A stretch of DNA of 64,000 nt from an uncultured bacterium (lineage in GTDB: Bacteria > Planctomycetota > GCA-002687715). The position numbers and the translations under genes are program-made. The notes beneath the pieces were generated by a model. The model did no database searches. It saw only the letters and a program-made list of their open reading frames with translations, and was not told the origin of the DNA. Shown here one piece after another: positions 54,127-63,840 of the stretch. Each line of letters begins with the position of its first letter. Position 1 is the first letter of the stretch. Location of the stretch: assembly GCA_902826835.1 (NCBI GenBank), contig CADEGH010000002.1:124001-188000 (forward strand), read 5' to 3'.

Positions 54127-55266
54127 TCAGCGGAAGAAGCGGCGCACCGAGTCGCACACAAAGTCGACCTCCGAGTCCGAAAGCTCGGCGTGAATCGGCA
54201 GTCGGAGCAGCCGTTCCGCCAGCGCTTCCGCGTGCGGGTTCTCGCCCTTGCCCCCGGCATCGAGAGTGGAACCCATCGGCGTGCGGTCGAGGCTCTGATA
54301 GTGGCGCGTGGCTTCGATGCCGAGATTGGCCAGGTGTCCCTGCAACTTCTCGCGCATCGCACCGGAGGGCAGCACCACATGGAAAATGTGGCCGTTATGG
54401 GAGGCTCCGGGCGGCACCGTCGGAAGCACGAGACCCGGCAATCCTCGGAGGGCCTCCGAGTAACGCGCGAAGACCTGCACTCGCCGCGCCCGCACCCGTT
54501 CGCCCCTTTCGAGTTGCGCCACGAGCACCGCCATCGCGAGCTCGGAGGGCAGAAACGAAGTGCCTTCGCTGCGCCACGTGTAGCTCGAGGCTTCGCCGCG
54601 GAGCATGGCGCCGCGGTCGGTGCCCATGTGGCGGAATTGATCGACGCGGCGGAGGAGATCGAGATCGTTGGAAAGGAGGGCCCCGCCCTCCCCGCAGCTC
54701 AAGTTCTTGGACGCATGGAACGACAACACCCCGGCCCGCCCGAAGGTCCCGAGGGCGCGACCGCGGAACGACGCATCAATCGAATGAGCTGCATCCTCGA
54801 CGAGGGCGATCCCGCGCGACGTGGTGGCGGCCAGGAGGCGATCAAGATCGGCCGGCAAGCCGCCGTAGTGGATGACAATCACTGCCTTCGTGCGCGCTGT
54901 CATCCGGGCCGCGACACTGGCCGGGTCGATTTGAGGGTCGTCGGGCAAACAATCGGCAAAGATGATCCGACCCCGCTGGCGCAGGACACAGGCGGCCGTG
55001 CTCGGAAACCCGTACGCCGGAACAATCACCTCGTCACCCGGGCCGATACCCAGGGCCCACAGGATCGACTCGAGACCGTGGGTGGCGCTCGACATGCCCA
55101 AGACCCCGGCGGCCCCAGTGCGGCGCCGCAGTTCCGCTTCGACCTGGAGCAGGTAGGGGCCAAATCCCCCGGCAGTCGCAAGGGCGCTGGTAGCCAAAGC
55201 GGCTTCCCGCGTGTCGATCGAGGGCCGGTGGTAGGCGATTTTAGGTCTGGGTGACGAGCTCGGCAT
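54127..55266 (-). CDS. DegT/DnrJ/EryC1/StrS aminotransferase, WecE-like
   Basis: The protein has 379 residues. The PLP-dependent sugar aminotransferase landmarks are VLGMSSATHGLESILWALGI, PGDEVIVPAYGFPSTA, VHYGGLPADLD, GIALVEDAAHSI and FHASKNLSCGEGGAL (the Lys forms the Schiff base). The wording is closest to WecE/RffA, which makes dTDP-4-amino-4,6-dideoxygalactose for surface polysaccharide. No other sugar-nucleotide genes are nearby, so the substrate is open. The ATG at MPSSSPRPKI is chosen; a much longer frame upstream is antisense to the next gene. Confidence 0.88.
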   Translation of the reverse strand: MPSSSPRPKIAYHRPSIDTREAALATSALATAGGFGPYLLQVEAELRRRTGAAGVLGMSSATHGLESILWALGIGPGDEVIVPAYGFPSTAACVLRQRGRIIFADCLPDDPQIDPASVAARMTARTKAVIVIHYGGLPADLDRLLAATTSRGIALVEDAAHSIDASFRGRALGTFGRAGVLSFHASKNLSCGEGGALLSNDLDLLRRVDQFRHMGTDRGAMLRGEASSYTWRSEGTSFLPSELAMAVLVAQLERGERVRARRVQVFARYSEALRGLPGLVLPTVPPGASHNGHIFHVVLPSGAMREKLQGHLANLGIEATRHYQSLDRTPMGSTLDAGGKGENPHAEALAERLLRLPIHAELSDSEVDFVCDSVRRFFR

Positions 55267-55314
55267 GTTTCGCGTGGCGGGTGATGGGACGCCCACCGAG
55301 ACATAAGCTAACCC

Positions 55315-56325
55315 ATGTCCACCGAGTCGGGTTCCTTCTTTGATCGCTACCCGTGGACGGGTGCTGCCATTTTCGGCGCAATCCTCGTCGTCGTGGGAAT
55401 TTTTCTCGCCACCACCATCGGCGAGCGGCCGCACTACCGGGCCGAGTGGCGCCTCGTTTCGGAGGCCCCGGCGCAGGGAGCGGTCCCGAAGAACTCGGAC
55501 TTTCAAACCGATCCGGTGCGCATCCAAGTCGCGCTGCACGTGCAGGACGAGGACAACGGCCCGGGCCTCGGCTTGAAAGGGCGACTGGTCGAACCGGCCT
55601 CCGCCAGTGTCCTCAGCGAGGGTGTGACCAGCGGGCCCGGCGGGCACCTCAATTTGCCGGTGCCGGCGCGATTCGACCAGATCTTGTTCGGTGGCGGACT
55701 CTCGGTGGAGGTCGAGCGGTGGAATGGCGAGGTGGTGAGCAAGGCGGTGCCGGTGCCCAATCGCGGCAAAGTCGGACTCACCATCAGACTGGGCGAATTT
55801 CCGATGGGGGCGGCCTCCGGTGTCGTCACCGACGAGAGCGGCAAGCCGGTCGCGGGAGCGTTGGTGATGATCGAATGGGTGGACCCGCCGGCCGGCATCT
55901 TCACCACGCAGGGCCCGAGCCTGAATGCCGACGAACGCGGCCGCTTCCACTTCGGGGCCATCGAGGCCCAGGGCAAGGCCCGCTTGAGCGCGTTCGCGGG
56001 GAAACGATCCTTCCGCATGCCGGACGCAACCGTGCTGCCCACGCACTCCCTGCGGCTGCCCGTCCAGGCGAGCGGGAGCATCCGCGGCGAATTGGCGGGC
56101 GATTCTTTGCCCACGATCGAGCGCATCGGTCTTATGGACCAGGCCGGTTCCTTGCGCGCTCTCGGCCGGTCAATCAGCCTGAACGCCGCGACCTTCCGCA
56201 TCGATGGAGTCCCGGCGGGGAACTATCGCTTGGGCGTCGTCGACCGTAACGGTACGGCGCGGGCCCTGCGGGAAATCACCCTCGACGCGGGCGGCGATCT
56301 CGACCTCGGAAAACTGGAACTGTGA
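55315..56325 (+). CDS. Membrane-anchored carboxypeptidase-regulatory-like protein
   Basis: The protein has 336 residues. One N-terminal transmembrane helix (GAAIFGAILVVVGIFLATTI) follows a short cytoplasmic start. The outside part has a ~100-residue beta domain, a regulatory-like unit (SGVVTDESGKPVAGALVMI, NADERGRFHFG) and a final beta domain. It begins a run of coupled plus-strand genes: its stop overlaps the next start. The function is unknown. Confidence 0.65.
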   Translation: MSTESGSFFDRYPWTGAAIFGAILVVVGIFLATTIGERPHYRAEWRLVSEAPAQGAVPKNSDFQTDPVRIQVALHVQDEDNGPGLGLKGRLVEPASASVLSEGVTSGPGGHLNLPVPARFDQILFGGGLSVEVERWNGEVVSKAVPVPNRGKVGLTIRLGEFPMGAASGVVTDESGKPVAGALVMIEWVDPPAGIFTTQGPSLNADERGRFHFGAIEAQGKARLSAFAGKRSFRMPDATVLPTHSLRLPVQASGSIRGELAGDSLPTIERIGLMDQAGSLRALGRSISLNAATFRIDGVPAGNYRLGVVDRNGTARALREITLDAGGDLDLGKLEL

Positions 56326-58529
56326 TGGCAACTCTGGCGATTCGGTGCATGGTCTTCGGCGGTGTCATCCTCGGCCTCGTCGCGACCGCGGGCGCGCAAA
56401 CGGACCCTCAACCCGCGCCGTGGACCCGCGCGGCCCTCGTCCGAACCGTGGACTGTGGTCCCTCGCAGAACGGGGCCACCGAGTCCTTCTTACTCTCACG
56501 GGTCTTCGCACCGAGTGATCCGAGCTTTCCCTGCGCCGCCCCCTGGGCCGAGCTGGCCATCTCCGACCCGACTCTCCTCACGATCCCTGCCGAAGCCGGC
56601 TGGGCGTTCGGGGAGGCCACGGTCACCAAGCCCGGCTGGTACCTCTTGGAGGGAACTCATCCGACCGTGGCCTGGCACGCCGGACGTCGGATCGCCACCG
56701 GACCGCTTCCGACTCCGATCGAACTTCCAGAAGGTAAAGCGTCCTTCCATTTCCAAGTCGTCGGCGGCACCTCGCTTCGCCTGACTTGGATACCAGCCGG
56801 TATTTCCCTCCGAGACGAAGGGGCAGTGCTGCCGGAAATCGCTCTGCAGCAAGCGGGCGAGGCCTGGGCAGAACTTTCCCTCGTCAATGCGAGCACCGAG
56901 CCGTTCACCCGCAGTTTCGTTCGAACGACCGCCCGTGGCGGTGTGCCGGCCCTGTCCGCCCTGCCGAGTGCCGCGCCCGGAAGCGTGACCGCGGCCACCC
57001 TGCGCATCGCCGTGCCTTCGCTGGCGGCCCCGGGGATCCTGCCAGTCCAAGTCGAGATCCTCGGCGAAGGCATGAAGCTGCGCTCGAAGCGCGAGCTCAA
57101 GTTGACGATCGTGCCCGGCGGCGCCGGACAACGTGTCAACTTCGTGAGTTTGCGAACCGCACGATTGCTCTCCTATCGAGCCTACCCGGCCGACCGGGGT
57201 CCGATGGATGAGCAGGACCTGGGCCTTCTGTGCATCCTCGGTGAGCGGGAGGCGAAATTCATCGCCTCGGAGCGCCGCAGTCGGGTCGTCATCGAGATAT
57301 CGAAACTGCCCGGTCTCGCGGCGCTCGGGCCGCTCGAGCTCCTCGATATCGCACAACATGCCGACGACCAGTTCCGAACCGCCACTCGGGAGCGCTGGGC
57401 CATCCATGGACTCCGTGCCCCCCTCGACGCGGTACGCATCTCGGAAGCGTTTCCCGGCACGTTCGGATTGGTGCGACGGTCCGGATTGCCGACGGCCAAT
57501 TCGCCCGCGTATTCTTTGGATCTGCCAGCGGGCCTGTGGCTGCGCCCTGGAGCATCGCTCTATTCAAGTGGTCCGGGCGCCGCGCAATCGCTCGACTCGG
57601 AGGTCGCCGAGTACTATCCGATGCGGCGCAACGAGTCGATTCGCGAGATCCAATTCCACTCGTTCGACATTGAGACGGCCGCCGCGAGCGCGTGGATCCG
57701 CGCGGAAGCCGTCGAAAAGGCCGGGCTTCCATTCAGCTTCGATTGCACGGGAGATTTCCCCGCCCGCACGGTCACGGGGCAAACCCAAAACCTCCGCCGC
57801 ATCAGCTTCGACCAGAAGTATTTCTCGACTCGCGACCCGATCCACGTCACCCTCGACGGTCAGACAATCACCCTCGAACTCGATGGCGACACCGCACGTT
57901 GGCACGCCGAGCGCACATCCGAGGGTTGGCGTGCGGTGGCCAGGTCCCCTCTCCATCACAAGCGACCCGAGCGGGCCGGGGGCTTTGGCAGCTTGTTCCT
58001 GCGCAACCTCGTGCTCGTTCCCGCCACGGGAGGCGACGATGCGGCTCGCAAGTGGGCACTCGAAAGGGCGCAGTCCGATGCGGCCATGCTTCAGCAGTGG
58101 GGCGCATCCGCCGGCGTGGTGCTCGACTCCGAACTCAAACCCGAGGAATATCCAACCCACAGTTTCCTGCTCTACGGATCTCCGCGGGATCACAAGCTGG
58201 CGGCCACGCTTCTGGTCGGCGATCCCGTAGGCTTCGGACCCGAGGCCATCACGCTCGGCACGCGACAATGGGGAGGGGACGACTTGGCCCTGCGCTGGGT
58301 GCGCCCTCGCCCGAACCATCCCTCGGCCCTCGTCGGCTGTGTCGCGGCCAGCGGGCCCGTGGGGCGAGCCCTTCTCGATCTCCTTCCGACCTTTGGCCCG
58401 AACCTCGTCGGGCCGGACTTCATCATGTTCGATCCTTCGTTCTTCAACGAGCCGAAGCAGGGCGTCGTGGCGGCAGGCAATTTTGGCATCGACTGGAGCT
58501 TCGAAGCCGGCGAGTTCGAGTTCCGGTGA
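56325..58529 (+). CDS. Large secreted protein of unknown function
   Basis: The protein has 734 residues from the ATG that overlaps the upstream stop (TGATG); a GTG one codon earlier is also possible. A signal peptide ends near ATAGAQ. The rest alternates beta-rich domains; one has an APHP/CARDB-like stretch (WAELSLVNASTEPFTRSF). The C-terminal ~200 residues contain a hydrolase-like segment (HSFLLYGSPRDHKLAATLLVGDPVGFGPEAI), but I see no clear catalytic triad. It is coupled at both ends to neighbouring genes, so it belongs to one envelope-related operon. Confidence 0.6.
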   Translation: MATLAIRCMVFGGVILGLVATAGAQTDPQPAPWTRAALVRTVDCGPSQNGATESFLLSRVFAPSDPSFPCAAPWAELAISDPTLLTIPAEAGWAFGEATVTKPGWYLLEGTHPTVAWHAGRRIATGPLPTPIELPEGKASFHFQVVGGTSLRLTWIPAGISLRDEGAVLPEIALQQAGEAWAELSLVNASTEPFTRSFVRTTARGGVPALSALPSAAPGSVTAATLRIAVPSLAAPGILPVQVEILGEGMKLRSKRELKLTIVPGGAGQRVNFVSLRTARLLSYRAYPADRGPMDEQDLGLLCILGEREAKFIASERRSRVVIEISKLPGLAALGPLELLDIAQHADDQFRTATRERWAIHGLRAPLDAVRISEAFPGTFGLVRRSGLPTANSPAYSLDLPAGLWLRPGASLYSSGPGAAQSLDSEVAEYYPMRRNESIREIQFHSFDIETAAASAWIRAEAVEKAGLPFSFDCTGDFPARTVTGQTQNLRRISFDQKYFSTRDPIHVTLDGQTITLELDGDTARWHAERTSEGWRAVARSPLHHKRPERAGGFGSLFLRNLVLVPATGGDDAARKWALERAQSDAAMLQQWGASAGVVLDSELKPEEYPTHSFLLYGSPRDHKLAATLLVGDPVGFGPEAITLGTRQWGGDDLALRWVRPRPNHPSALVGCVAASGPVGRALLDLLPTFGPNLVGPDFIMFDPSFFNEPKQGVVAAGNFGIDWSFEAGEFEFR

Positions 58530-59329
58530 GCCGCGAGAATCCGACGCCCCTTTCGGATGCCGAAGCCGTCAGCGCGGCCAAGCGGCTCCATTCCCTCATT
58601 GACGAACGTGCGTCGGCGCTGACTCGGGAATTGGGCCCGCGCATCACTTGTCACCTCGGCTGCTCCGGCTGCTGCCGCGACGCACTCACAGTCTTCGAGG
58701 TCGAGGCGCGGCTCATCCGCACCGAGGCCGCGGAGCTCCTGGCGACCGCGGAACCCGCTCCGCCTGGACGCTGTGCCTTCCTCTCCGATGCGGGAGCTTG
58801 CCGCATCTACGAGCACCGACCGTATGTCTGCCGGACCCACGGTTTGCCACTCGCCTGGCTGGAGGAAGCCGACGACGAACCCGTGGAAGTCCGCGACATC
58901 TGTCCTCTAAACGAGGCGGGCGAGCCCATCGAATCACTGTCCTCCGAACACGTGTGGGAAATTGGCCCCTTCGAAGAAACGCTCCAAGCGTTGCAGGCCT
59001 TGGCGACTCCCGACACTCCAATGCTTCGATGCTCCCTTCGCCAACTCTGGCCGGGATGCGAAGCCGGCCCCCTTGAGCCGCCCGACCTCGCCCTCTCGCG
59101 AGTCGCTCGTGATGTGGCATTCGACGACCAGGAGACTCTCTCCCTCTCCGAAGATCAAGCCTCGTACCGTTGCACCGCCTGTCACGAAACCATTTTCATT
59201 CCCATCGATCGCACCGAAGGCCCACACCAGGAATTCATCGAGGATTGTCCCGTCTGCTGCCGCCCCCAACGCCTCCTTCTGACCCTCGAGTCCGACGGCT
59301 CCTTCCACCTCATTGCCGAACCGAGTTGA
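58526..59329 (+). CDS. YkgJ-type cysteine cluster domain fused to a CPXCG-type zinc ribbon
   Basis: The protein has 267 residues from a GTG that overlaps the upstream stop (GTGA). The first ~130 residues are a YkgJ (UPF0153-like) cluster: CHLGCSGCCRDAL, RCAFLSDAGACRIYEHRPYVCR and DICPL, probably metal-binding. The last ~70 residues match small CPXCG proteins: YRCTACHETIFIPID, then EDCPVCCRPQRLLL. These two units usually occur as separate proteins. The function of either is not established; metal or redox binding is likely. It is cytoplasmic, the last gene of its operon. Confidence 0.75.
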   Translation: MSRENPTPLSDAEAVSAAKRLHSLIDERASALTRELGPRITCHLGCSGCCRDALTVFEVEARLIRTEAAELLATAEPAPPGRCAFLSDAGACRIYEHRPYVCRTHGLPLAWLEEADDEPVEVRDICPLNEAGEPIESLSSEHVWEIGPFEETLQALQALATPDTPMLRCSLRQLWPGCEAGPLEPPDLALSRVARDVAFDDQETLSLSEDQASYRCTACHETIFIPIDRTEGPHQEFIEDCPVCCRPQRLLLTLESDGSFHLIAEPS

Positions 59330-59540
59330 TTGGCAATGCCAGGCGTCGTTCTCGCTCCGCTGCAAATGAAAACGCGGCTCGAATGTGCTCCACCCGGAGA
59401 GTCGGGAACTGGGTGAGGATTTCCGATTCGCTCATGCCCCCGGCAAAGTAATCAAGGACATCCGTCCGCCTCGAAGTGCGGGTTCGTCCCGAACGAACGG
59501 TCGCCGGTACCGCTCGTGACGAGGCCTGCGGAGCACACAC
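59310..59540 (-). pseudogene. DUF433-like remnant
   Basis: The frame has up to 76 codons. Its end (DVLDYFAGGMSESEILTQFP, then TLRVEHIRAAFSFAAERERR) matches the helix-turn-helix half of DUF433 proteins, which are often antitoxin-like. The expected N-terminal half is unrecognisable. It adjoins the decayed kinase gene in another frame, so it may be a remnant of a separate small gene or of a fused tail. Confidence 0.4.
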
Positions 59541-60027
59541 AGAACGGCCACGCTCAAGTCGCGAGGAATGGCCGGGTTGTGGCGTCGGGGCTCGACTGGT
59601 TCGATGCTCTGGATTTGTTGAAAGAGCAGTGCGCGCGTGGGGGCTTCGAACGGACGACGACCAGAAAGGGTCTCATAGAGCGTGACTCCGAGCGACCACA
59701 CGTCAGTGCGCCGGTCGCTCGCGGAGGCGCCGCCCTCGATCTGCTCGGGGGCCATGTAGGGAGGCGTGCCGAACAGATCGCCAGTCCGCGTGAGGTTGCC
59801 GTTTTCGCTCGACTCGTCTTGGGCCAGGCCAAAGTCCACGATGCTCGGCTGACCGCCACGACCCCCTGCCCACCGCGTCCCAGTTCCCGCTCGATGCGAT
59901 AGGGGCCAATCCACTCATCCAGGCCGCCCCCCTCCCGAATAGTGCTCGGCGGGGAATCCGGCCTGATCTCTCGGGGCGGTCCTTCGGGATGGGTCCCGGG
60001 ATCGGATGGCGGTTTCGAATCGGGCAT
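59466..60027 (-). pseudogene. Ser/Thr protein kinase remnant with internal deletion and frameshifts
   Basis: The start (MPDSKPPSDPG) leads into the kinase glycine loop (IGPYRIERELGRGGQGVV). The sequence then jumps, near 59855 and into another frame, to the activation segment and C-lobe: IVDFGLAQDESS, GTPPYMAPEQIEGGA, DVWSLGVTLYETLSGRRPF. About 120 residues that should hold the ATP lysine and the HRD catalytic loop are gone. The C-lobe also breaks off after PRDLSVAVLCVL. It is a clear pseudogene of the membrane-sensor kinase type common in Planctomycetes. Confidence 0.8.
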
Positions 60028-60196
60028 GGCGGGAATCAGGGTGACGGGCGATGGTATCCGCCGGGGCGGGATTCTGTGGAGGCAGTGCCCTCTCGGTCTG
60101 GCAACTCCGAAAAGTGCAAAGCCCCGGAGACAGCGAACGGGATCCGCTTCGCTCCGAGGATATGCCCGGCCCACCCAGGTCCGATAGTCTCTGTGC

Positions 60197-61024
60197 ATGA
60201 CCCCTGCCCTTGCCGCTGTCCTCTTGGCCGGCGCGTGCCTCGGGATCCCCGCCCCGGCACCCCATGGTGATCTTCACGAGCGCATCGCGGAAGTGAGCGC
60301 CCGCATCGGCGCGACGCCTCGGGTCGCCAGCCTGTACGTCGAACGCGCGGACCTTCATCGGCGCCACGGCGACCATGACGAGGCGCTGGCCGACTTGAGC
60401 CGGGCCGAGGCTCTGGAGGGGGAACTCCTCTCTATCCCCTTCATCCGTGCCCTCGTCGCCCTCGATCAGAAGCGCCCAGAGGTCGCCCTCGAATGGGCGG
60501 AAAAAATCATAGAACGCGACCCCGCGCACGCCGGCGCCGAGGAAATCCGCTTTCGTTGTCGACTTGCAACGCACGAATACGCGGCGGCCTTCGAGTCGGT
60601 GGAGCGCGTGCTCGTTTCCGACCTGGCGCCGCGTCCCGACTTGTTTGCCCTCTATGCGCGGGAGCGTGCGCTCCGCGGTGACGATGGGGTCACTGCCGCA
60701 CTCGCGATCCTCGAGCGAGGTCTCCTCCGCAGTCCCGGGCATCCGGAGCTCGAGCGGAATGCCCAAGCATTGGAAGTGCGCGCCGGAAATTGGGCCGCTG
60801 CTGAACAGCGCTTGCAGCGGCGAGTAGCTCGTGAACGCGCCGACCTCCTTTGGGAAGAATGGGCGGAGACCAACGCCGCCGCGGGTCGCAAGGCAGCAGC
60901 TTTTGAGGCCGCCGAGCGGGCACTCGCTACCTGGAAAGCCCTTCCGCCGCGGGTTCGTGCGCGGCCGGTGGAGCAAACCCGAGGTGAGCGCCTCGCCCTC
61001 TTGATCGAGGGACTCCAGCCATGA
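60197..61024 (+). CDS. TPR-repeat protein, secreted or periplasmic
   Basis: The protein has 275 residues. A weak signal peptide (MTPALAAVLLAGACLGIPA) could instead be a lipoprotein signal, since LAGAC fits a lipobox. At least four TPR-like helical pairs follow (SLYVERADLHRRHGDHDEALADL, ...EVALEWAEKIIERDPAHAGA, ALAILERGLLRSPGHPELE). It is probably a protein-protein scaffold in the envelope. The stop overlaps the metallophosphoesterase start (ATGA), so the two are made together. Confidence 0.75.
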   Translation: MTPALAAVLLAGACLGIPAPAPHGDLHERIAEVSARIGATPRVASLYVERADLHRRHGDHDEALADLSRAEALEGELLSIPFIRALVALDQKRPEVALEWAEKIIERDPAHAGAEEIRFRCRLATHEYAAAFESVERVLVSDLAPRPDLFALYARERALRGDDGVTAALAILERGLLRSPGHPELERNAQALEVRAGNWAAAEQRLQRRVARERADLLWEEWAETNAAAGRKAAAFEAAERALATWKALPPRVRARPVEQTRGERLALLIEGLQP

Positions 61025-63840
61025 GCCGCCGCGCCTCCGGCTGGTGGATCGCCTCGGCACTCTGCCTTCTCGGCTTCGGCGAGGTGCGCGGCCAAGCGGT
61101 GATCCGCGGTCCTTATTTGCAATTGGCGGGACCGAGTTCGGTGCTCGTCCGCTGGCGAACGGACCTGCCCACCGACTCCGCAGTCCGGCTCGCCCCGATC
61201 GGAGGCAATTTCGGGTCCCCGATCACAGTCACCGGGAGCACCACCGAACACAGCGTCTTGGTCAGCGGCTTGCCGCCTGAGACCGAGTTCGCCTACGAAA
61301 TCGGCCATTCGGCTGGCACTCTCCTTGCCGGTCCGAACCAGAGATTCAAGACTTCGCCACCTCCCGGCGCCCGACGCCCGCTCCGGGCGTGGATCCTCGG
61401 CGATTCCGGGACCGCCAACTCGGCGGCTCGGCGCGTGCGCGATGCCTACTTCAACCACTCCCAGGGATTGCCCACCGACCTCATCCTCATGCTCGGTGAC
61501 AACGCGTATTCGATCGGTACCGATGCCCAATATCAAGTAGCGGTATTCGACATCTACAACTCGTTGCTGCCCTCGTGCCCGCTTTGGCCCGCTCTCGGCA
61601 ATCACGACGCCTCGAGCACCTTGACCGCGTTCGGGGCGGAGTCCGGCCCTTATTACGACATCTTCGACCTGCCGGCCGCAGGTGGGTTCGGCGGACTGCC
61701 CTCGGGAACCGAGGGTTATTACGCCTTCGATTGGGGCAACGTGCACTTCGTCTGCCTCAATTCCTCGCAGTGGGATCTCCCCTATCTCCAGAACATGGCC
61801 GCGTGGCTCCAGGCGGATCTCGCGGCCACGACCCAGGAGTGGGTCGTCGCATTTTGGCATCACCCTCCCTACTCCAAGGGGTCTCACGATTCGGATACCG
61901 AAGGTGCGATGGTCCTGATGCGGCAGTACTTCCTGCCGATCCTAGAATCGGGCGGCGTCGATCTCGTTCTCACGGGCCATTCGCACAGCTTTGAGCGCTC
62001 GTTCCTCCTCGACGGGCACTACGGGGTGAGCTCGACCCTGGTCCCGGCGACCATGGCGAAGGACTCCGGGAATGGCCGGATCTCCGAAGACGGCGCCTAT
62101 CTCAAACCAGGGGCCGGACTCACTCCCAGGGAGGGAGCCGTCCACGTCGTCGCCGGCAGCTCCGGACAAATCAGCGGCGGGAGATTCACTCACCCGGTGA
62201 TGGTCCGCAATCTCGACGAGCTCGGTTCGTGTGTGCTCGAAGTGTGGGGTACCCAATTGGACTTGCGTTTCCTCGACGACACCGGAACCGTCGCTGACCA
62301 TTTCACGATCACGAAGGGGAGCTCCACTCCGTCGCCTCGCGGAGTGCACCGTCTGATCGGCCCTCCGCCCGACTCCCGCGCGATCGGCTTCGGCGAAGCG
62401 TGGAGGTACTGGGACACCGGCATCGACCCCGGGCCGACTTGGAAAGACCCTTCGTTTCCCGACAGTTTCTGGCTCCCCGGCCGGGCACCCTTCGGATTCG
62501 GCGATCCGGGCGTGGCCACCACCGTCTCCTTCGGCATCGACCCAGCCGCAGTCCATCCCACGACGTACTTCCGCCGCCGCTTCACGCTGGGCCCCGATCT
62601 AGCCTCGCTCACCGCCATGCGGCTGAACATCGACTACGACGATGCCTTCGTCGCCTGGCTCAACGGTGTCGAAGTCGCGCGCTCCCCGAACCTCCCCGCC
62701 GGTCCCATCAGCCACACCACACTCGCAATGGTGAATCACGAACACGGCCCGGAGGAGGCGTTCGATCTCACGGCCTTTTTGCCCCTCCTCGTGACCGGCA
62801 ACAACGTGCTTGCCATCGAAGTCCACCAAGGAACCACCAACAGCACCGACCTTTGGTTGGAGGCCAGACTCGATTTGATTGCGCCGCGCATGCAATGGCG
62901 GCGCGACGATTCCAATGTGGATCTGGGCACCGCGTGGGTCCAGCCCGCGTTCGACGATTCGGCCTGGGCGGTCGCAACCCTGCCGGCGGGAACCGGAATG
63001 GTTGGCCAAAACAGTGCGCTCTCCACCGTCGCTCCCATGCAGGCCCCCAATACTGTCTACTTCCGTCGCCCGTTCAGCGTGCCCTTCGACTTGACGACCA
63101 TCAACCGGCTTCGTCTCCACATCGACTACGACGACGCCTACGTGGCCTGGCTGAACGGAGTCGAAGTGGCACGGCAAAACCTCCCCGCAGGTCCGATTGT
63201 GTTTGGCACTCAGGCCTCGGCCCCACGCTCCGGGGGGACTCGCGAAGTCTTGGACCTCTCGCCCTTCATCGGACTCCTGCAGGCGCCCGGCAATGTCCTC
63301 GCGATCGAAATTCACCAGGCCGCGGGCAGCGAAGCCACGGCCACCCTCGACGCCTGGCTCGACCTCGAAACGGCCCCGAGGAGTTTCCTCACCAGTGCCG
63401 CGACAGGCGGGATCCGCGACATCAACCTCGAACCCGAAAGTGTGTTGTTCGTGAACGGCTCGGATGGCGGCCTCGGACGCAGCATGGACCTCGCCGTGAA
63501 CACTCCGTTCAGTGTCCGATTGGAATCGCCGAGCCTGCAAGTCGGAAGCCCGGCCTATGCCCTGGCCTACAACGGCGGAACTCCGACGGCCGCAGAGACG
63601 ATACTCCTCAGTCCCGCGACCGGAGACTTGGTGTTCAACCCCTTCGGTCCGAGCGCACTGATTCTCGCCAGCACCTTCCCCTCCCTGCCCGGGCTCTTTC
63701 CGAGTTCTCCTCTGCCCTGGGTGGTCACGGCCCCGTCCGGACTCCCCGTTCCCCTCGAATTCACCCTGCAAGGGATCGTGGTGGTCGGACCGGGCGCTAC
63801 CCGGACCACCAATGCCGTGCGAGTGAGGGTCCTTCCCTGA
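61021..63840 (+). CDS. Secreted purple-acid-phosphatase-like metallophosphoesterase with two repeated beta domains
   Basis: The protein has 939 residues. A signal peptide ends near GEVRGQ. A fibronectin-like N-terminal domain (VIRGPYLQLAGPSSVLVRWRT, to ~115) is followed by a metallophosphoesterase core: GDSGTAN, MLGDNAYS, ALGNHDASS, WHHPPYS and TGHSHSFERSF, the purple acid phosphatase metal motifs. Residues ~450-620 and ~625-780 are two copies of a galactose-binding-like domain (IDYDDAFVAWLNGVEVARS and IDYDDAYVAWLNGVEVARQ). The end (FTLQGIVVVG ... TNAVRV) recalls the C-terminal module of the FG-GAP proteins. It probably releases phosphate outside the cell. Confidence 0.85.
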   Translation: MSRRASGWWIASALCLLGFGEVRGQAVIRGPYLQLAGPSSVLVRWRTDLPTDSAVRLAPIGGNFGSPITVTGSTTEHSVLVSGLPPETEFAYEIGHSAGTLLAGPNQRFKTSPPPGARRPLRAWILGDSGTANSAARRVRDAYFNHSQGLPTDLILMLGDNAYSIGTDAQYQVAVFDIYNSLLPSCPLWPALGNHDASSTLTAFGAESGPYYDIFDLPAAGGFGGLPSGTEGYYAFDWGNVHFVCLNSSQWDLPYLQNMAAWLQADLAATTQEWVVAFWHHPPYSKGSHDSDTEGAMVLMRQYFLPILESGGVDLVLTGHSHSFERSFLLDGHYGVSSTLVPATMAKDSGNGRISEDGAYLKPGAGLTPREGAVHVVAGSSGQISGGRFTHPVMVRNLDELGSCVLEVWGTQLDLRFLDDTGTVADHFTITKGSSTPSPRGVHRLIGPPPDSRAIGFGEAWRYWDTGIDPGPTWKDPSFPDSFWLPGRAPFGFGDPGVATTVSFGIDPAAVHPTTYFRRRFTLGPDLASLTAMRLNIDYDDAFVAWLNGVEVARSPNLPAGPISHTTLAMVNHEHGPEEAFDLTAFLPLLVTGNNVLAIEVHQGTTNSTDLWLEARLDLIAPRMQWRRDDSNVDLGTAWVQPAFDDSAWAVATLPAGTGMVGQNSALSTVAPMQAPNTVYFRRPFSVPFDLTTINRLRLHIDYDDAYVAWLNGVEVARQNLPAGPIVFGTQASAPRSGGTREVLDLSPFIGLLQAPGNVLAIEIHQAAGSEATATLDAWLDLETAPRSFLTSAATGGIRDINLEPESVLFVNGSDGGLGRSMDLAVNTPFSVRLESPSLQVGSPAYALAYNGGTPTAAETILLSPATGDLVFNPFGPSALILASTFPSLPGLFPSSPLPWVVTAPSGLPVPLEFTLQGIVVVGPGATRTTNAVRVRVLP

